DNA from: Paludibacteraceae bacterium
Lineage (GTDB): Bacteria > Bacteroidota > Bacteroidia > Bacteroidales > Paludibacteraceae
Direction of reading: 5' to 3'
Assembly: GCA_905234685.1 (NCBI GenBank)
Contig: CAJOIR010000007.1
Span: forward strand, 1-64,000
DNA length: 64,000 nt
In this document: piece by piece, positions 41,655-50,933 of the stretch
How positions within the stretch are numbered: position 1 is the stretch's first letter
How the letters are laid out: each line of letters starts with the position of its first letter
The notes under the pieces: generated by a model
The model's database searches: none
What the model was told of the DNA's origin: nothing
What the model saw: only the letters and a program-made list of their open reading frames with translations
Program-made: the position numbers and the translations under genes

Positions 41655-43091
41655 ATGCTGAGGCAATTGCAACAATATATCTGCCGTCATCACCTTCTTC
41701 AAAAAGGCGACAAGGTGGTGGTGGGTATCAGCGGCGGCGCCGACTCCGTGGCTCTGCTCGACCTGCTGCTGCGTGCGGGTTATACTTGCTATGCCGTTCA
41801 TTGCAACTTCCATTTGCGAGGGCAAGAAAGCGACCGTGACGAACAGTTTGTCCGTCAACTGTGCACTGACCTCGGTGTCCCGCTCGAAGTCTGTGACTTC
41901 AGCACCTCCGACTACGCACGGCAGCACCATATATCCATCGAGATGGCAGCACGTGAGCAACGCTACCAAGCTTTCGAACATATACGCCAACGCGAGGGCT
42001 GCAGCGCTATCGCTGTGGCACATCACGCTGATGATCAAGCCGAGACTATCATACTCAACCTGCTGCGCGGCACAGGCATACGCGGACTGCGCGGCATGCT
42101 GCCACGGAACGGACTCATCATCCGTCCACTGCTGTTCACCACGCACGCCGACATTCTGCGCTATCTCACAGTCCGACACCTGCAGCACGTGGAAGACAGC
42201 ACCAACACCGACACCGACATCCCACGCAACAAGGTGAGGTTTAGGTTAAAAGGTGAATTCGTAGGGGCGACAGCGTCAGCGCCGTGTGGTCACCCAAGGT
42301 TAAAAGGTGAAAAGGCTAATTTGGGAACTGTGGAATTGGGGAATTGTGAAACCGCTCACCCTTCACCCATCACCCCTAACCCATCACCCCTAACCCCTAA
42401 CCCCTCCCTGACAGAGAAATTATCGCAAACTGCTTGTCTCATGCGCGGATATGAATGTATCGTCAACGACTACATGCAGAATATCCGCAACACCATCGTC
42501 ACCCGTCGTCCGTCTTCTGACGGGGACGACACCATACTCATTGACATCCCAAAACTGCTCGCAACGGTTGCTCCCGAGACCATAATCTACGAACTGCTGC
42601 GTGACTACGGCTTCACCAATATCGCCGACATCGCATCATCGCTAACAAAACAGTCGGGTAAACGATTCTTTTCACCTACACACACCGCCATCAAAGACCG
42701 CAAATATTTGATGGTTTACAGGACAAATGGCAGCGAAAGCGCTTGTCCGCAGGCAGACATTGTTATTCGCAGCAGAAATCAGCACGAGACATATCCCGAC
42801 CCGACAGCCTTGCACGTCATCATGGACAGCAGCGTAACGCAGAAACCCATAACGTTCCGACACTACAAGGCAGGCGACAGGTTCCGCCCGATAGGCATGC
42901 GCGGCACAAGGAAACTGCAGGATTTCTTCACCGACCTGCACCTCAACCTTCGAGAGAAACAAGAGGTGTGGCTAATGCTCAGCGGAGACGACATAGCATG
43001 GGTGGTAGGCTACAGGATAAGCGACAAGTACAAAGTGACACCACAAACCGCAGAAGTGGCGGAGATAATGATATGCAACATTTCGGAATAA
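41655..43091 (+). CDS. tilS: tRNA(Ile)-lysidine synthase, with in-frame repeat insertion
   Basis: 478 aa. Uses ATP and lysine to modify C34 of tRNA-Ile(CAU). The P-loop SGGADS is at residues 26-31; HHADDQAET and GIRGL are canonical N-domain marks, and the C-terminal domain begins around FRHYKAGDRFRPIGMRG. Residues about 196-252, between the conserved IPRNKVR and TEKLSQTA, are not family sequence: the DNA (42241-42411) is made of intergenic repeat modules (GGTTAAAA, GGGGCGACAGCG, GGAATTGGGGAATTGTG, CACCCCTAACCC). The frame is open throughout, so the gene is probably functional with a long flexible loop. The 3' end overlaps aroE by 19 nt. Confidence 0.93.
   Translation: MLRQLQQYICRHHLLQKGDKVVVGISGGADSVALLDLLLRAGYTCYAVHCNFHLRGQESDRDEQFVRQLCTDLGVPLEVCDFSTSDYARQHHISIEMAAREQRYQAFEHIRQREGCSAIAVAHHADDQAETIILNLLRGTGIRGLRGMLPRNGLIIRPLLFTTHADILRYLTVRHLQHVEDSTNTDTDIPRNKVRFRLKGEFVGATASAPCGHPRLKGEKANLGTVELGNCETAHPSPITPNPSPLTPNPSLTEKLSQTACLMRGYECIVNDYMQNIRNTIVTRRPSSDGDDTILIDIPKLLATVAPETIIYELLRDYGFTNIADIASSLTKQSGKRFFSPTHTAIKDRKYLMVYRTNGSESACPQADIVIRSRNQHETYPDPTALHVIMDSSVTQKPITFRHYKAGDRFRPIGMRGTRKLQDFFTDLHLNLREKQEVWLMLSGDDIAWVVGYRISDKYKVTPQTAEVAEIMICNISE
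42241..42411. repeat. Composite repeat element inside tilS
   Basis: About 171 nt. Modules in order: GGTTAAAAGGTGAA (42244-42257), a GTAGGGGCGACAGCG...GTGTGGTCACCC hairpin-like module (42261-42295), GGTTAAAAGGTGAAAAGGC (42298-42316), GGGAACTGTGGAATTGGGGAATTGTG (42323-42348), then C-rich CACCC/CTAACCCC units (42357-42408). Each module matches repeats in intergenic regions. The length is a multiple of three (171 nt). Confidence 0.88.
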
Positions 43092-43861
43092 TAGGCAACC
43101 CGCTGAAGCAGTCGTTCTCAGCCAAGTACTTCACGGAGAAGTTCATGCGCGAGCATATAGACGCCGACTACCGTCTGTTTCCGCTTGAGAGTATCGACCT
43201 CTTTCCGCGGCTGTGCGCAGAACATCAGTTCACGGGACTGAACGTCACGCTGCCGTTCAAGGAGACAGTGATACCCTACCTCGACGACCTTGACGACACC
43301 GCACGAAAGATTGGAGCCGTGAACGTGATCAAATTTGAACATGGGAATAGGCTAAAAGGTGAAGAGGTTAATAGGCTAACAGGTCGCCCGAGGCTAATAG
43401 GTTATAACACAGACACGATAGGCTTCAGCGAGAGTCTTTCTTCTTTACTCTGTCAGTGCAGCGGTCTGTCAGCGCAGCGGTCTGTCAGCGCTCTTGTCTT
43501 GGGCACAGGAGGTGCGGCTAAGGCTGTCATCTATGCACTACGACAGATGGGCATAAACGTGCATGTCGTCTCACGCTCAGAGGGTTACGACTACACATAC
43601 CACACGCTGACAGCTGACATCATCCGTGAACATCTGCTTGTCGTCAACTGTACACCACTCGGCATGTTTCCCGACACTGACGCCTGCGCCGACATACCAT
43701 ACGAAGGCATCACACCGCAGCACCTCTGCTACGATGTCATCTACAATCCTGCCGAGACACTCTTTCTCAGCCGCTGCAAGGCACACGGAGCCACCGTCTG
43801 CAACGGTCTTGGCATGTTATACGGACAGGCTCAGGCAGCATGGAGGATTTGGCAATGCTGA
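43073..43861 (+). CDS. aroE: Shikimate dehydrogenase, with in-frame repeat insertion
   Basis: 262 aa from the ATG at 43073. Reduces 3-dehydroshikimate with NADPH in aromatic amino-acid synthesis. Substrate site NPLKQSFSA (9-17) and NVTLPFKE, cofactor motif LGTGGAAKAV, and the C-terminal GLGMLYGQAQAAW are intact. Two non-family stretches occur: NRLKGEEVNRLTGRPR (about 91-107) between AVNVIKFEHG and LIGYNTDTIGF, whose DNA is the GGCTAAAAGGTGAAGAGG/GGTCGCCC repeat, and CQCSGLSAQRSVSA before LVLGTGG, from a 16-bp tandem duplication. The frame is kept in both cases. Overlaps tilS and nrdG. Confidence 0.93.
   Translation: MQHFGIIGNPLKQSFSAKYFTEKFMREHIDADYRLFPLESIDLFPRLCAEHQFTGLNVTLPFKETVIPYLDDLDDTARKIGAVNVIKFEHGNRLKGEEVNRLTGRPRLIGYNTDTIGFSESLSSLLCQCSGLSAQRSVSALVLGTGGAAKAVIYALRQMGINVHVVSRSEGYDYTYHTLTADIIREHLLVVNCTPLGMFPDTDACADIPYEGITPQHLCYDVIYNPAETLFLSRCKAHGATVCNGLGMLYGQAQAAWRIWQC
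43344..43396. repeat. Repeat insertion inside aroE
   Basis: GGGAATAGGCTAAAAGGTG, AAGAGGTTAATAGGCTAAC, AGGTCGCCCGAGG and CTAATAGG, words of the GGTTAAGA family plus the GGTCGCCC half of the hairpin family. Confidence 0.75.
43450..43491. repeat. 16-bp tandem repeat inside aroE
   Basis: CTGTCAGTGCAGCGGT (43450-43465), CTGTCAGCGCAGCGGT (43466-43481) and a partial CTGTCAGCGC (43482-43491). Two full units plus ten bases. Confidence 0.9.
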
Positions 43862-44310
43862 AATATACCGACTACGATATTGTCTTTCAGGAGATCCCCG
43901 ACGAGACCACCCTCGCCCTGAACCTGAGTCTGTGTCCCAACCGCTGCCAAGGCTGCCACAGTCCGCAACTGTGGGAAGACATCGGAGAAGTACTCGACGA
44001 AGACGTTCTCGACAGCCTGCTGCTCAGATATGGCAGCGCCGTCACCTGTATCAGCCTGATGGGAGGCGACAACGACCCGCATGCTGTTTACCGTCTTGCA
44101 GCGTATATTCATCAAAAGGGTTATAAATCAGCATGGTACTCAGGCAGACAGGAGTTGCCTGCTGATTTTCCACCTGAGCACTTCGACTACGTGAAGGTGG
44201 GACCATACATCGAGCAATTGGGCGGACTTGACCACGCTACCACCAATCAGCGCCTCTACCGTATCATCAACGGCACCTTCACCGACATCACAGCAAGAAT
44301 GCGGAAGTGA
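43855..44310 (+). CDS. nrdG: Anaerobic ribonucleotide reductase-activating protein
   Basis: 151 aa from ATG 43855 (MLKYTDYDIVFQEIP, the usual family start); an upstream ATG at 43840 adds five residues. A radical-SAM activase whose cluster cysteines are Cys27, Cys31 and Cys34 (CPNRCQGC); it generates the glycyl radical on NrdD. Followed by GGDNDP-type SAM contacts. The partner nrdD is not in the window. It overlaps the aroE end by 7 nt, so tilS-aroE-nrdG is one overlapping set. Confidence 0.92.
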   Translation: MLKYTDYDIVFQEIPDETTLALNLSLCPNRCQGCHSPQLWEDIGEVLDEDVLDSLLLRYGSAVTCISLMGGDNDPHAVYRLAAYIHQKGYKSAWYSGRQELPADFPPEHFDYVKVGPYIEQLGGLDHATTNQRLYRIINGTFTDITARMRK

Positions 44311-44321
44311 TTCTCGTCTTT

Positions 44322-44340
44322 ATCGCATTATCGCGCATAT
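44322..44340. repeat. ATCGC repeat upstream of moxR
   Basis: ATCGCATTATCGCGCATAT, reverse orientation of the GCGAT family. It directly precedes a weak TATATTTG (-7-like, 44338-44345) in the 86-nt gap before moxR. Confidence 0.5.
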
Positions 44341-44396
44341 ATTTGGCATAGTATTTGCAGAAGAAAAGGCAGAATACTAACATAACAACACAATAT

Positions 44397-45388
<992 letters not shown>

Positions 45389-45389
<1 letters not shown>

Positions 45390-46279
45390 TGACAAGTGAA
45401 GAACTCATACAGAAAGTCCGTCGGATAGAGATAAAGACTCACGGTCTGTCCAAGCAGATATTTGCAGGCGAATACCACAGCCAATTCAAGGGCAAAGGTA
45501 TGGCATTCAGCGAAGTACGCGAATATCAGGCAGGCGATGACGTGCGTAGCATCGATTGGAACGTGACAGCACGCCTCAACAAGCCTTACGTCAAGGTGTT
45601 TGAGGAGGAGCGCGAACTGACCGTGATGCTGCTCATCGACGTGAGCGGCAGCCGCAACTTCGGCACCATGACACAGATGAAACGTGACATGATTACCGAG
45701 ATAGCTGCCACCCTCGCCTTCTCCACCATCGAAAACAACGACAAGGTGGGCGTCATATTCTTTTCCGACAAGATTGAGAAATATATCCCTGCCAAGAAAG
45801 GTCGTCAGCATGTGCTGCGCATCATACGCGAGTTGATAGAGTTTGAGCCGCAGTCGAAAGGTACCGACATAGCACAGGCGCTGCAATACTTCACCAATGC
45901 TCAGAAACGCCGTTGCACAGCCTTCCTCATCAGCGACTTCGTAAATGCCACAGCCATGCAGAAAGGCAAACTGCTGATGGAGCAGCCGCTGCTGATAGCA
46001 CAGAACAAACACGACCTGCAGGTCATTCAGGTGTATGACCGCCGTGACGCGGAGTTGCCTGACGTGGGACTACTCAAACTCAAGGATTCCGAGACAGAAC
46101 TCAGGACATGGATTGATACTTCTGTAAGCAGCGTCAGACAAGCCTATGCAGACGCATGGCAGGCATCGCAGACAGCACTTGACAACCTCTTCGGGCGTAC
46201 AGGGACACACAACGTATCCGTACGCACAGACGAAGACTATGTGAAAGCTCTCATGAGGCTGTTCGCAACAGGAAAGTAA
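45389..46279 (+). CDS. DUF58 family protein, MoxR partner
   Basis: 296 aa. DUF58 signature SEVREYQAGDDVRSIDWNVTARLNKPYVK at about 41-69, then a vWA-like domain with MIDAS motif DVSGS at 84-88. No signal peptide or membrane helix is visible, so cytoplasmic. In many Bacteroidales this pair heads the Bat aerotolerance operon with batA-batD; here it is the last gene before a terminator and convergent ugd, so bat genes are absent from this locus. Start overlaps the moxR stop by 1 nt. Confidence 0.93.
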
Positions 46280-46287
46280 AAAGTCTC

Positions 46288-46312
46288 ATCGCAGACATCG
46301 CATATATCGCAT
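46288..46312. repeat. Three 9-nt ATCGC units
   Basis: ATCGCAGAC, ATCGCATAT and ATCGCAT in tandem between DUF58 and its terminator, reverse orientation of the GCGAT family. Confidence 0.65.
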
Positions 46313-46315
46313 AAA

Positions 46316-46350
46316 AAACAAGTATGAATTCTCATACCTGTTTCTATTTT
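46316..46350. terminator. Bidirectional terminator between DUF58 and ugd
   Basis: GTATGA (46322-46327) and TCATAC (46332-46337) form a hairpin extended by AACA/TGTT with one mismatch; an A-run is on the left and TTTCTATTTT on the right, so it can work for both convergent units. Confidence 0.7.
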
Positions 46351-46372
46351 ATTATCACTTAATCCGATTTGC

Positions 46373-47692
46373 TTATAATCCTATTCCCTGATAGGAGAAT
46401 CCATTGGCAATCAACTCCTGCTTGTCATATATGTTTCTGCCGTCAAGTATCAGGTTGCCGCGCATGGCTTTTTTAATGACTTGCCATGAAGGCAGACGGA
46501 ACTCCTTCCACTCTGTGATAAGCAGCAGGGCGTCAGCATTGAGCACTGCATCGTAGATATCAGAAGCATAGTACACACATGCCTTCTCACCCAATATGCG
46601 TTTGGCTTCATTCATGGCTACAGGGTCGAATACACGCAGACAGCACCCTGCCTCAGCGAGCATACGGATAAGCACAAGCGACGTTGCTTCACGCATGTCA
46701 TCGGTATTGGGTTTGAACGACAAGCCCCACAGAGCCACAGTCTTGCCCTTGAAGTCACCGCTGAAATAAGCATTCAACTTGTGATACAGCACCTCCTTCT
46801 GCTTATAGTTGACCTCTTCCACAGCCTCCAACACGCGCATACGGTAACCGTGTTCGCTTGCTGTATGCACAAGGGCTTTCACATCCTTTGGAAAGCATGA
46901 GCCGCCGTAGCCAATACCTGAATAGAGGAACTTGCTTCCGATACGTGCATCAGAGCCTATACCCTTGCGCACCATGTTAACATCAGCACCCACACGCTCG
47001 CAGAGGTTAGCTATGTCATTCATGAAAGAGATACGTGTAGCAAGCATCGAGTTGGCTGCATATTTGGTCATCTCAGCAGAAGGAATATCCATGAATATCA
47101 CGCGGAAGTTATTCAAGAGGAAAGGTCGGTAGAGACGTGTCATCAGTTGTTTTGCACGTTCACTCTCCACACCTACCACCACGCGGTCAGGCGACATAAA
47201 GTCCTTAATAGCATCGCCTTCCTTCAGAAACTCAGGATTGGATGCTACATCATACTCAAAATTCAGATTGCGTTTGCAGAGTTCTTCACTGACAGCCTGA
47301 CGCACTTTCTCTGCAGTACCCACAGGAACAGTGGATTTTGTGACGAGCAACACGTAGTTGTTCATCTTCTGCCCCACCTCGTGAGCAACGGCAAGCACAT
47401 ATTTCAAATCTGCAGAGCCGTCCTCGTCAGCAGGCGTACCCACAGCTATAAACACTATCTCCACCTCATCAAGCACTGAACCGAGATCAGTAGTAAAATG
47501 CAGACGCCCTGCACGATAGTTGCGCAGCACCATATCCTCCAAACCTGGTTCATAGATGGGTATCTGACCCGCCTGAAGATGTTCTATCTTCTCTTTGTTG
47601 ACATCAACACATGTCACGTCAACACCCATCTCGGCAAAACAAGTTCCCGAAACGAGACCTACGTAACCTGTTCCTACAATTGCGATATTCAT
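46373..47692 (-). CDS. ugd: UDP-glucose 6-dehydrogenase family protein
   Basis: 439 aa. Oxidises a UDP-sugar (probably UDP-glucose) to the uronic acid with 2 NAD+. NAD motif GTGYVG at 7-12; catalytic Cys266 in GYGGSCFPKD; Lys207-equivalent region SAEMTKYAANS at 205-215; WGLSFKPNTDDMREA in the C-terminal domain. It is last in the capsule operon after wzc, so it feeds uronic acids to the exported glycan. In other bacteria this enzyme is activated by BY-kinases encoded in the same operon. Confidence 0.95.
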   Translation of the reverse strand: MNIAIVGTGYVGLVSGTCFAEMGVDVTCVDVNKEKIEHLQAGQIPIYEPGLEDMVLRNYRAGRLHFTTDLGSVLDEVEIVFIAVGTPADEDGSADLKYVLAVAHEVGQKMNNYVLLVTKSTVPVGTAEKVRQAVSEELCKRNLNFEYDVASNPEFLKEGDAIKDFMSPDRVVVGVESERAKQLMTRLYRPFLLNNFRVIFMDIPSAEMTKYAANSMLATRISFMNDIANLCERVGADVNMVRKGIGSDARIGSKFLYSGIGYGGSCFPKDVKALVHTASEHGYRMRVLEAVEEVNYKQKEVLYHKLNAYFSGDFKGKTVALWGLSFKPNTDDMREATSLVLIRMLAEAGCCLRVFDPVAMNEAKRILGEKACVYYASDIYDAVLNADALLLITEWKEFRLPSWQVIKKAMRGNLILDGRNIYDKQELIANGFSYQGIGL

Positions 47693-47733
47693 ATTATTGT
47701 TGTTGTTTAAGATTATTCAATGTCAATTCATTC

Positions 47734-47754
47734 AGACTGTTATAATAACAGTCA
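47734..47754 (-). promoter_or_regulatory. Perfect hairpin overlapping the wzc stop codon
   Basis: GACTGTTA (47735-47742) and TAACAGTC (47746-47753) form a perfect 8-bp stem with a 3-nt loop. The wzc stop (47752-47754) is in the stem and there is no T-run, so it may adjust message stability between wzc and ugd rather than terminate. Confidence 0.5.
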
Positions 47755-50136
47755 CTCTTCGTCATCGGAATAGTAGTTATATCCTTTCTTTTTTCTACCG
47801 TAACCATAACCATAGCCGTAGCCATAACCATATCCGTAATTATAGTTGTAGTTATAGCCGAATGTTTTGCCATAACGAAGACCCCGACGTGCCACAGGAA
47901 CATCAGAGAGCACAAGTTTGATTTTGTCGGAATGGTCAATTGACAACTGTCCAAGTGTATTCTTAGCGAAGTATTTGTTTGTCTGCATGCAGCGAATGAC
48001 AAACAGCGTAATATCTGTTTGTTCCACAAGAGCATAAGCATCAGGAACCTGACCTATAGGTGACGAGTCAATGATTACGAAATCGTAGCGCAACCTTAGG
48101 TTATTAAGCAACTCTGTCAGTTTTTCGCTGCGGATGAGTTCACCTGGATTAGGAGGAACAGTACCCGCACGAAGAATATCAAAATCAAATGCCTCGTTGT
48201 GTTCTACTATCTCATCCATACTACATTCGCCTATCAGGTAGTTGGTTATACCTTTGCTATTGTCAAGTCCGAGTTTCTCGTGAATGTTAGGTTTGCGCAT
48301 ATCAAGGTCAACAAGCAGTGTACTCTTGCCCGTCATCGCATACAGAGTCGCAAGATTGGTGCAGAGGAATGTCTTTCCATCGCCCGACTGAGTTGAGGTA
48401 ACTGTCATCATAATGCCTGTCTTGCGCTGAACAATAAACTCTATCCTCGTACGTATACTGCGAAGCATCTCCACATACGAGGAGCGCGGATGAGTCTTGG
48501 CAAGCATAGGATTCTCAGACTTCACATGGCGTACAGAGCCTATCAGACGGAAATCAGACAATCGCTCTGCCTCTTTGGGTGTGCGAACTTTGTTGTTGAG
48601 CAACTCAAACAAGATAATCAGCAGCAGAGGTATGAGTAAGCCAATGATAAGATATCTGACTATTGTCTTGCTCTTCTGCGATGCGTTTGTGACAGACATA
48701 GTGCGTGCTTTGTCAAGGATATCGTTGTCAGGCATATTACTTGCTTTCTGTATCTCCGCCTCGGCTCGTTTCTGAAGGAAGAAAGTGTAGTAATTGTCGT
48801 CTATGCGGTAATTGCGCTCTATTGCGACCATCTGAAGCTCCTTCTCAGGCAGATTCTTTATATCCTTTTGCACCTGAGCATAACGAGTGCTAAAATCCTT
48901 TTTCTCTATCTCAAGCGAAGTCCGCATGGAGTTGACAACCTCGTTTATAGCCTCCTTTACATTCTCAATGTCTTTCGTATATTTGGCGTAATAAACATTT
49001 TTTTCTGTGAGTTCACCGCGTTGAATACGAAGGTCGTTAAGTTGCTGCACGAGTGTCATCAGCATAGGCTCGTTGAGACCAAGCGATGACGGAGCAGCGA
49101 CTCCTCCATCCTCCATATTAGTATGAATGTAGTTTTCCAAATAATTAAGATATGTTTCTTTCAGATTCAGCGACATTTGCTGAGCATCGTAACTCTCCAT
49201 TTTCGCCATCAAAGTACCTGCATACGAACCAACGTCAACGAATTTGTTTTCCTGACGGAAATCTGTCATTGCTCCTTCAGAAACCACAAGCGACTTCTGT
49301 AGTTGCTCTAATTGCTGATTGATGAAGCGTATGGAGTTATCAGCCACGTCGTTTTTTCTATTAAGATTATCCTCAAGGAAACATTTGCAGAGCATGTCGA
49401 TGAAGTCACAATCACGTTGAGGAGTCTCACTTGCCAATGAAATCTGCAGCACAGATGAACCCTCAGAGACGAAGTTGAGTGCTAAACGTGAAGAGAAATC
49501 ATCTACCAATGAAGCCTGATCGCGGAATCGGAAATACATTCTGCCGTTGCGAACCATGTTGTCGGTTGGCATGATGACAGCATCAAACATATTCGTCTGT
49601 AGAACTTCACCATAATGAGTTTCTGCATGAAAATCAATGTCATTTCCCTCGTAGGATATAGTCAGTAGACCGTCATCAATATCAAGTTGAAACAGCAAGC
49701 CATATGCCCAAGGGTTAACATGGGAGGCATTAACTACAATTGGCGTTGATCGGTAGATATTTCTCGTCTTAAAACGACCTTGGGTGATATAATCGACATG
49801 CATGAATTCCAACGAGTCAATGACACGACACATCAGATCGTATCCGCTGAGCATGATAACCTGATTATTCACATTTTTGTAACCTGCATCGACACCAAAA
49901 CCTTGCATCAGCAAGCCAGAGCCTCCGTATGAAGGACCATATTCTTTAAGAATAATTGTGCCTGATGATACATACTGCGGAATCCATTTCCTATTCTGAA
50001 CCAACGCCAGACCAAGTGCTATAACTGCTGCAAGCATAAACAGATACCAGTATGACAACAACTTGAGCGCCCATTCCATCAGGTCGAAGTTGGATTTCTC
50101 GTCTTCAAACAGATTGTTAGTTTTATCAGGTTTCAT
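47752..50136 (-). CDS. Wzc-like polysaccharide co-polymerase and tyrosine autokinase
   Basis: 794 aa. N-terminal Wzz domain with first helix (about 27-48), large coiled-coil periplasmic region and second helix (about 500-525), then a BY-kinase domain: Walker A SGDGKT (584-589), Walker A' LLVDLDMRKP (607-616) and the later VIIDSSP. The C-terminal tail (761-789) has 13 tyrosines, mainly alternating GY and NY, the sites for autophosphorylation. It controls chain length and export with the outer-membrane Wza-like partners encoded just upstream, and may regulate ugd. The start is 17 nt after the second Wza-like gene. Confidence 0.95.
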   Translation of the reverse strand: MKPDKTNNLFEDEKSNFDLMEWALKLLSYWYLFMLAAVIALGLALVQNRKWIPQYVSSGTIILKEYGPSYGGSGLLMQGFGVDAGYKNVNNQVIMLSGYDLMCRVIDSLEFMHVDYITQGRFKTRNIYRSTPIVVNASHVNPWAYGLLFQLDIDDGLLTISYEGNDIDFHAETHYGEVLQTNMFDAVIMPTDNMVRNGRMYFRFRDQASLVDDFSSRLALNFVSEGSSVLQISLASETPQRDCDFIDMLCKCFLEDNLNRKNDVADNSIRFINQQLEQLQKSLVVSEGAMTDFRQENKFVDVGSYAGTLMAKMESYDAQQMSLNLKETYLNYLENYIHTNMEDGGVAAPSSLGLNEPMLMTLVQQLNDLRIQRGELTEKNVYYAKYTKDIENVKEAINEVVNSMRTSLEIEKKDFSTRYAQVQKDIKNLPEKELQMVAIERNYRIDDNYYTFFLQKRAEAEIQKASNMPDNDILDKARTMSVTNASQKSKTIVRYLIIGLLIPLLLIILFELLNNKVRTPKEAERLSDFRLIGSVRHVKSENPMLAKTHPRSSYVEMLRSIRTRIEFIVQRKTGIMMTVTSTQSGDGKTFLCTNLATLYAMTGKSTLLVDLDMRKPNIHEKLGLDNSKGITNYLIGECSMDEIVEHNEAFDFDILRAGTVPPNPGELIRSEKLTELLNNLRLRYDFVIIDSSPIGQVPDAYALVEQTDITLFVIRCMQTNKYFAKNTLGQLSIDHSDKIKLVLSDVPVARRGLRYGKTFGYNYNYNYGYGYGYGYGYGYGRKKKGYNYYSDDEE

Positions 50137-50153
50137 GATTCACGATTCGAGTT

Positions 50154-50924
50154 TTAAGGTATAACAGGTATAAAATTCAACACAGAAACAAGCAACGCAA
50201 GTGAGGACGTGATAAGTCCGAGCAAACCGCTGTATGATGCCACCTTGTAGAAACTGCCCTTTGAGCGTGCCACATATATCACATCATTTGGATAAATGTA
50301 ATAATATTTCGAGTCAATAACAGTGTTAGTACGTATATCAAATTCAAGTATTTCAGGCTCACCTTCTGCCTGAGGGCGCAAGATGCGCACATGCTTGTGG
50401 TCAGCTCCATTCATCAGGTCGCCCGACATGGCAAGAGCTTGATAAATAGTCAGTTTATCGCGATAGATAGGGAATGTGCCTGAATTGATATCACCAATAA
50501 CAGTGAAAGTCTTATTGTATATGGACAACTTAATCTCTGCATCAGGTATTATTTCGCGGAAGCTACGCTCAAGTTCCTGACGAGCCTCCTCAAGTGTAAG
50601 TCCTACCACGTGCACTGGCGGGAGGAAAGGAATGTCTATTGTGCCGTCCGAATAAACGCGATAGGTGTTGACATCATAAATATTGTTGATATTGCTCCTA
50701 CCTCCAGTCATTACCTTCGATATTGTTTCATCCATCGTAATCAGACGATAGATGATTTCGTCGTTGACATGTATTTTATAAGGCTCATACTCTACCTGCT
50801 CATACTGTGGCAAGCGCTTGTTCTCCTGCAACAAACCAATCGCACTATGAGGATAGCAACCCGTCAGTGAAAATGACAAGATTGCTGTGCACAGTATCAC
50901 AATATTTAGGATAGACTTTTTCAC
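50154..50924 (-). CDS. Wza-like polysaccharide export lipoprotein (second paralogue)
   Basis: 256 aa. Lipobox LTGC with Cys23. A Poly_export domain (KIHVNDEIIYRL...VYSDGTIDIPFLPPVHVVGLTLEEARQELE) is followed by an SLBB-type domain (FTVIGDINSGTFPIYRDKLTIYQALAMSGDL) and a C-terminal hydrophobic helix that should span the outer membrane. It follows the first paralogue after 9 nt. The two may form mixed or alternative export channels. Confidence 0.93.
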   Translation of the reverse strand: MKKSILNIVILCTAILSFSLTGCYPHSAIGLLQENKRLPQYEQVEYEPYKIHVNDEIIYRLITMDETISKVMTGGRSNINNIYDVNTYRVYSDGTIDIPFLPPVHVVGLTLEEARQELERSFREIIPDAEIKLSIYNKTFTVIGDINSGTFPIYRDKLTIYQALAMSGDLMNGADHKHVRILRPQAEGEPEILEFDIRTNTVIDSKYYYIYPNDVIYVARSKGSFYKVASYSGLLGLITSSLALLVSVLNFIPVIP

Positions 50925-50933
50925 TTGCAGTTG

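Noticed and set aside
42743..43072. A longer aroE start 110 codons upstream
   Set aside because: That part is an out-of-frame reading of tilS; aroE homology begins at MQHFGIIGNP (43073).
47780..47880. Regular CCATAACCATAGCCGTAG-type repeats as a CRISPR-like or intergenic array
   Set aside because: They are codons for the Gly-Tyr tail of the Wzc-like kinase and are in frame.
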